NCBI GenBank assembly: GCA_032718475.1
Contig: JAUCBJ010005266.1
Span: 1-33,805, forward strand
DNA from: Nemertoderma westbladi
Taxonomy: Eukaryota; Xenacoelomorpha; Nemertodermatida; Nemertodermatidae
Length of the DNA: 33,805 nucleotides
Direction of reading: 5' to 3'
The stretch's first letter is position 1. Each line of letters opens with the position of its first letter. The translations under genes and the position numbers were made by a program. The notes beneath the pieces are model-generated. The model ran no database searches and had not been told where the DNA came from. It was given only the letters and a program-made list of their open reading frames with translations. Below, in pieces: positions 29,168-33,805 of the stretch.

Positions 29168-29728
29168 TTAACCCTTTGTGTACCAACACTTAAGCCTTTA
29201 AGGTGGCAGTCTGCCGCCTTTAGATAAATATATAATAACCCACAGGGCGGCAGGGTGCCGCCTTTACATATAATATCACCTGACTCCCAGGACGGCACTG
29301 TGCCGCCTTTATCTAAATACTCTTATAACTTTATTATGACTTCTGGTACGGAACAATGGAGTTCATATTTGTGTTGGGCAGGAAAAACTACACTAGAAAA
29401 GTTACTTTTATATTCTGCTTGAAGGGTTTTCAATTGATTAGGAGAACTTATAAATTTAAATTTAGCCAATAATTATGTTACAAATTATAAAGGCGGCCTT
29501 GTGCCGCCCATGGAGTTCAAAATGAATGAATTACAAATTTTGACAATAATTTAGGTGGCAGCGTGCCGCCCTATTTGGGGGTCTAGGATAATTAGTAATA
29601 ATAGTTATTCGCTTTTTATTAATCTCTGGTACGATAAGAAAAATAATCCTTGGTCCGATGAAATTTTTTTTTCTTGGTCCTTGGGAGGAAAACACAATGT
29701 AATTTATATTTGGTACGCAAAGGGTTAA
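29168..29728. mobile_element. piggyBac-type MITE with TTAA target duplication
   Basis: TTAA at 29168-29171 is followed by CCCTTTGTGTACCAACA; the other end reads TTTGGTACGCAAAGGG followed by TTAA at 29725-29728. The terminal inverted repeats agree at 14 of 15 positions (CCCTTTGYGTACCAA). TTAA duplication with CCC...GGG ends is the signature of the piggyBac superfamily. The 553-bp element has no transposase. It contains five copies of a GC-rich palindrome of the form GGYGGCANNNTGCCGCC, listed separately. The interior also echoes the terminal GGTAC / TTGGTCC phrases near 29345, 29627 and 29650. Confidence 0.9.
29201..29570. repeat. Five GGCGGCA...TGCCGCC hairpins inside the MITE
   Basis: Near-palindromes of 18-21 bases occur at 29201-29220, 29244-29264, 29289-29309, 29491-29509 and 29553-29570. 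Each has arms of the AGGYGGCA / TGCCGCC type around a 3-4-base loop (GTC, GGG, CTG and others). Substitutions in the left arms weaken some hairpins, while the right-hand TGCCGCC is constant in all five. Confidence 0.85.
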
Positions 29729-29856
29729 ATTTAAAATAACTTGTATAGTGATACTACATAGCGTATTGTATATTACTATTTTATAGAATTTTATACAATC
29801 TTTCGTCTATGTATTCATGTCTTGCAGGCGCTGATCCAGAATATTTCATAGGGGGA

Positions 29857-29924
29857 GGGGGGGGGGGGGGGGGGGGGGTGCAAAGTATGGGATGATGGGC
29901 CCTAATGGAGGGGGGGGGGGGGGG
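29857..29924 (+). repeat. Two poly-G tracts (22 G and 15 G)
   Basis: G runs at 29857-29878 and 29910-29924, separated by a 31-base stretch. As at 7.2 kb the tracts are paired. No gene overlaps them. Confidence 0.8.
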
Positions 29925-29929
29925 TGTCC

Positions 29930-30308
29930 CGTCATTTTTTTGAAGTTTTATGAATTCCCACTAAGGGGACCTAAATTCACTATTATTAGGGAATAATAAT
30001 AATTGTTTATTCCAGGACACCCAAGTTTCCCTGGTGTCCCCATAACGTACATGGCCTATAGTTCTAGCACAAACAAAAAGTAGAGTAAAACAAAATAACA
30101 GTCTGTTGATCGGTCGGTCGGACAGTGAGTGAGGTGGGTGGGACGGGAATATTGGTTTTCGTTAGAAAATACAACGTCTATATATCCTGCTCCTTTCACT
30201 CAGTTGTAAGGTAAAAACATAGTTTATTGTTGTGGTTAGAAGAGTAAAAGTTTCACTCTGGGAATGTTCACATGGGCCTTCTAATAAATACATTTTTAAC
30301 ATTTTGTT
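29930..30308. other. Non-coding, with an inverted copy of a dispersed repeat
   Basis: No gene. The stretch 30180-30245 contains CCTGCTCCTTTCACTCAGTTG and GTTTATTGTTGTGGTTAGAA, the inverse of the dispersed repeat seen near 3.05, 7.1 and 9.3 kb. Confidence 0.4.
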
Positions 30309-30314
30309 GTGCAG

Positions 30315-30547
30315 GTAAAGTCGTCTCGATTTATTTGGGAGTTGGCAGAAAGCTTGGTCATTCCTCAGATTAGGGAGAGATCCACACGACCAGGACTAGA
30401 CCTTACAACCAAATCCCAGATGGCAATTATCTTGGGTGAAGCCGTTGGAACTCCCGCTGAATCGTCCAACAACAACCGCAACCGGAAAGTTCTTAACGCG
30501 GGTTGAGAAGCCGTTGCGTTGCTCCGGGTGCTTGCAGGCAACCACAG
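30315..30547 (+). pseudogene. Possible piggyBac transposase C-terminal exon
   Basis: The segment is bordered by TTTTGTTGTGCAG on the left and CCACAG|GTAATT on the right, both good splice sites, which makes a 233-base internal exon. The frame encodes VKSSRFIWELAESLVIPQIR followed by a charged part, a GTPAESS segment and RNRK, then a TGA at 30504. After a one-base shift the exon reads on with EKPLRCSGCLQ, giving a C-x2-C pair. An F-x-x-x-L-A-x-x-L-I phrase, a basic linker and a cysteine-rich end resemble the C-terminus of piggyBac-like transposases. The family assignment is tentative. It could also be a domesticated host exon. No other exon of such a gene was found nearby. Confidence 0.35.
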
Positions 30548-31360
30548 GTAATTCCAACAAGTAGGCCTATATTTATATTTATATTTAATATTTCAATTTT
30601 TTATTTTTTTATCCTTTTAATTACATTATTATAAATTATATTATATTCTGTCAACATGTATTTTTATATTTGGTTGTATGTTAGTTCAGGGTCGGAATAT
30701 AATTATATGTGTGTCATAAATCTATTTAGAATTCAAGCCCCTTGTGAATTTTAGTTTGTATTTGCCGTCATATTTTGCGCTATTAATTCGATTTTTGAAT
30801 GTCAAATGACACTCCTGTACCTAGAAACGATGTGTTCGAAAATTACAATGTACACATATAACATGTACAATGTTACATATAATACACATTTTTTGTTACC
30901 ATATACTGTAATGGTGTCGCTGACAACTAAAATTGTTTTAACGTTAGTGGGTGTTGAACAATTAATAATATATGTTTAAAATTACTTGTCTATCTCTCGA
31001 CGGTACTTATTTTTATGAATTAGTATAATGGTTATGTTTGTAATTTGTTATGCTAGCAGATATACTGCAGTTTGCCAAATTATTTGAGGCATTAGCTATT
31101 TCTCATTCGTACTTATTCTATATATTTGAATTTGCTCATATTATTATATCTTCGTAGTTACTTTACACTCTCGGTTTGTATGCATAATTGTTAAATATTT
31201 TGTAATTTGATAAGTTTTATATTCCTTTGATTTCAAATACAAGAGGGAGAGGGGGGGGGGGGGGGGGGGATTCCTGTCTCGGTGAATTAGCAATGTAAGG
31301 GTCAATGATTAATTTTATTGCTCATTAATTATCAAGTAGGGGAGAAGGTTATGAGATAAA
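30548..31360. other. AT-rich stretch with one 19-G tract
   Basis: No gene and no repeat family recognised. A poly-G tract lies at 31251-31269, preceded by GAGGGAGA. The rest is strongly AT-rich, as expected of intron or intergenic DNA. Confidence 0.35.
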
Positions 31361-31377
31361 CAAAATGTTTTCATATT

Positions 31378-31814
31378 CCATTCATATTCTTCTACTATTT
31401 TCACTACAGAGTGCAATGCCTTCGCAAATAATCTTGCAAAAGAACATTCGCAATCAGTCAGAGAAGATGTCATTAAGACGTTTAAAACTCGCCAACGATT
31501 TAAAGCAGGAACCAATAATTAGTCTACTATGGCCGCCACACCCTGGACTACTGTATCTCAACGCCAACTGGGCTCCCACAGACTGCGCTAGCATGGTCTC
31601 CCTCCCTTACTTATCACTATGGCCAGTACTGGCTTCTATAACTTGTTCTGTGCGTCTATACAGTAGGTATTTGCATACCAGTACCTACAGTATATATTTA
31701 TTTATAATACATACAGTACACTACTACATATCTATGAATATTAAATGTTCTTTTGCAAGATTATTTGCGGAGGCATTGCACACTGTAGTGAAAATAGTAG
31801 AAGAATATGAATGG
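31378..31814. repeat. 70-bp inverted duplication of a coding-like segment
   Basis: Bases 31378-31447 and 31744-31813 are inverse copies with about three mismatches. Read outward, both give nearly the same peptide (CSFARLFAEALHTVVKIVEE, or with K, S in the other copy), the first on the minus strand and the second on the plus strand. The spacer is about 296 bases. The third-position type of difference suggests the segment was coding before it was duplicated. I do not recognise the protein. Confidence 0.65.
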
Positions 31815-32065
31815 CGTTGACAGCCAATTTCTAATGATGGACTATTTCCAGTACATGTTGCAATATAGCAAGTGCTGCTGGTCGAAATGGGAGAGACCGC
31901 CCACGCAGTAGTGTCTCCACTTGTACCAAAATTAAAAAATAATCTTTGACAATCTCGCGGAGATTCGTTGCTGGGTATGTTAATCCCCCTTGATTGAGTA
32001 GGTCGAAGGATGGCGGTGTAGAATCCGTGAGACCCAGGCTGCCAGACTCGTAGTCTGACAGACAA

Positions 32066-32694
32066 AACGGCAGGATATTACGTTTGAATTGAACTAACAG
32101 CCTAATTGATTCTCGCCTGCCATATATTGTCTAACGGGTATGCAGAAAAAATAGTATACATTGCTTCAGTAATTATTGTTATTAAGTTGCTTGAGTTACG
32201 TTAACGTTAGTTACTTGAGTTACGTATCGTTACGGTAGAGCGTTGTGTCTCAGCTTGACATACAGACATATGTAATATAAACTACAGCACTAGGCCTAAC
32301 ATGACAATGAATTAATACGATGATACGTGATACATATAAAGACAATAATTACCGGTAGCACCGAGACATAAGTAAGTAACCGGAAGTTGCCAAAATGGCT
32401 GCTTGATAATAAATACGTCATGTTAAATGTTAATACTACTTTTACTAAGTACAGTACGAGTTCAATTTATACACAAACGGATAATATATACTGTATAAAG
32501 ATTTAGACCGATAAATAAGGGGGGAAACGGGGTCTGCTGCAACATAGCCGACCCTAAAGTCCGACGACTGGGACTTTACTAAATAACAAAAACTATTCAC
32601 GTGCTTCCTCCAATAAGCATAGCTGGCCGAGTGTAATCCTTGTTTTTCATACGAACTTTAACCGACCTAACAATGCCACACTACCAGAAAAAGT
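32066..32694. other. Non-coding stretch
   Basis: AT-rich sequence with a short direct repeat (TTACTTGAGTTACGT / TTGCTTGAGTTACGT near 32187-32225). No gene. The end of the second BEL integrase frame adjoins on the right. Confidence 0.3.
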
Positions 32695-33804
32695 TTATAC
32701 TACTCTGCCTAGTGGCCATTGTCCATGTGGGGTGTTCGGTTCAATCACGGGCACAATATCATTCACACTCAGATTGCGGTGCTCATGGAGCCACACTCTA
32801 CGTTCAATAAGTGAAAGCACATATTCTCTCATCCATCGCCGCCAGAATTGGCTGGTGATAGCTTGAGTAGCTTTCCACAAACTCTTAGAACATATATCTT
32901 TGTCGTCAAAGATTCCAGGAGGGAGGTTTGGATTTGCTCGACCTAACAGTATATGGTTAGGTGTTAGAGCTTCTGGGTCATTTGGATCCACGCTGACATG
33001 AGTTAAAGGACGACTGTTGAGAAGACTTTCAACTTCAGCCAAGACAGTCATAAGGAGTTCATCAGAAACTAATTGATTACCAAGAACAATTTTAAGAGCT
33101 TTCATAGCTGACTGAACTGGTCGTTCCCAACTTCCTCCAAAGTGAGGACCTGATGGAGGGTTGAAATACCACTTGATACCCTTCTGAGATAATGCATCGA
33201 CAATAACCTCTTGATTCCAACTGTCAAGAGATTGACGAAGTTCCTTTTCACCACAAGTGAAATTCGAACCATTATCGCTATACACAATTGAGGGGTTTCC
33301 ACGACGAGCAATCATGCGTCGGAATGCCATCAGAAAAGAATTAGTATCTAATGAATAGGCGAGCTCTAGATGAACTGCGCGAGTTACGAGACATGTTGTG
33401 AGAAGGACATAACGTTTAATGGACCTACGCAATAACTTGGTGTAGAATGGACCCATGTAGTCAATTCCAATATTTACAAATGTAAAGTCATGGGGGAAAG
33501 ACGAGGACGTGGCAGTGCCGCCATCAGTGGTGTTTCGGGCTGTACACGGCGTTTCTTACAGACGAGGCACTTATTTAAGACCTTCTTCACATAAAGTCTA
33601 CCTGAAGGATCCCAAAAAGATTGCCTGAGGGCATTTAGGGTCTGCTCCACACCTTCATGTAATACATTATCATGGACATCCTCAATGATAAGCTTGGTGA
33701 GATGGGCATCTTTAGGTAAGATGACTGGGTGCCGCGTTGATATGGAGAGATGAGATTTGCTAATCCTACCACCTACGACAAGCAAACCAGACTCATTAAG
33801 AATT
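32695..33804 (-). pseudogene. Integrase region of a second BEL/Pao retrotransposon (truncated)
   Basis: The minus strand is open from the window edge to about 33474 and then, after a one-base frame change at a run of five C near 33493-33497, from about 33497 to 32695. The first part has the integrase zinc site (HDNVLHEGVEQT with its two His, then CLVCKKR). The second has the catalytic core: an Asp in IGIDYMGPF, YSDNGSNF with the second Asp, and GPHFGGSWERPVQS with the Glu. It ends in QFWRRWMREYVLSLIERR and a NDIVPVIEPN-type terminal segment. The differences from the integrase at 20 kb (for example GPHFGGSWE against APHTLGCVE) show that this is a different BEL/Pao lineage. The upstream gag, protease, reverse transcriptase and RNase H lie outside the window. 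The frame change makes this copy defective. Confidence 0.85.
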
Positions 33805-33805
33805 G

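Noticed and set aside
31315-31515. hAT dimerisation-type motif around DCECSFARLF
   Set aside because: The resemblance to the CERSFS block is partial and no further hAT sequence follows.
31724-32065. Harbinger-like transposase end on the minus strand
   Set aside because: A shifted frame gives an LREIVKDYF phrase that is reminiscent of the family, but no other motif supports it.

Overview
The window looks like repeat-rich, AT-rich nuclear DNA of an invertebrate animal. There are no bacterial-style operons, no ribosome binding sites and no recognisable RNA genes. Coding pieces show splice-like borders, and most of the recognisable protein sequence belongs to eukaryotic mobile elements: BEL/Pao LTR retrotransposons, two non-LTR retrotransposons, a Helitron-like replicase, a piggyBac-type MITE and a possible piggyBac transposase exon. 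The phylum cannot be fixed from this sequence. The only candidate host-type gene is a seven-transmembrane receptor at 11.1-12.4 kb.

Layout. 0.5-3.0 kb: unrecognised coding debris (minus strand), the 3' part of an RTE-like reverse transcriptase, a PHD finger exon and a truncated CR1/L2/Jockey-like reverse transcriptase. 3.7-8.9 kb: about 150-bp satellite units, a directly duplicated intron+exon segment (4.25 and 8.41 kb), a foldback MITE and a 0.9-kb array of 19-bp minisatellite units. 9.8-10.2 kb: a MITE rich in palindromes. 11.1-12.4 kb: a GPCR-like gene with one frame break. 13.5-13.8 kb: a BEL gag scrap (minus). 13.75-17.3 kb: a decayed Helitron-type Rep gene (plus) with several stops and frame shifts.

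17.3-28.4 kb holds the main unit, on the minus strand. Read 5' to 3' it has a very long, low-complexity gag leader (28.4-25.1 kb), a gag zinc-knuckle and aspartic protease region, reverse transcriptase, RNase H and integrase (25.1-19.77 kb), a 0.7-kb array of 35-bp repeats, and then a separate ORF (18.40-17.31 kb) that resembles a DEDD-family 3'-5' exonuclease. The pol frame is open for about 5.4 kb apart from two single in-frame stops. The gag leader changes frame at poly-G tracts and at a 22-bp tandem duplication. I found no matching pair of LTRs.

29.17-29.72 kb: a piggyBac-type MITE with TTAA target duplication and five internal GC hairpins. 30.3 kb: a possible piggyBac transposase exon. 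31.4-31.8 kb: an inverted duplication of a coding-like segment. 32.7 kb to the end: the integrase part of a second, different BEL/Pao element on the minus strand, running off the window.

The most interesting object is the exonuclease-like ORF in the position where an LTR element would carry a third ORF. From memory, DEDDy exonuclease ORF3s have been described in bdelloid rotifer retroelements; an association with a BEL/Pao element would extend that pattern. The missing LTR pair leaves its membership of the element unproven.
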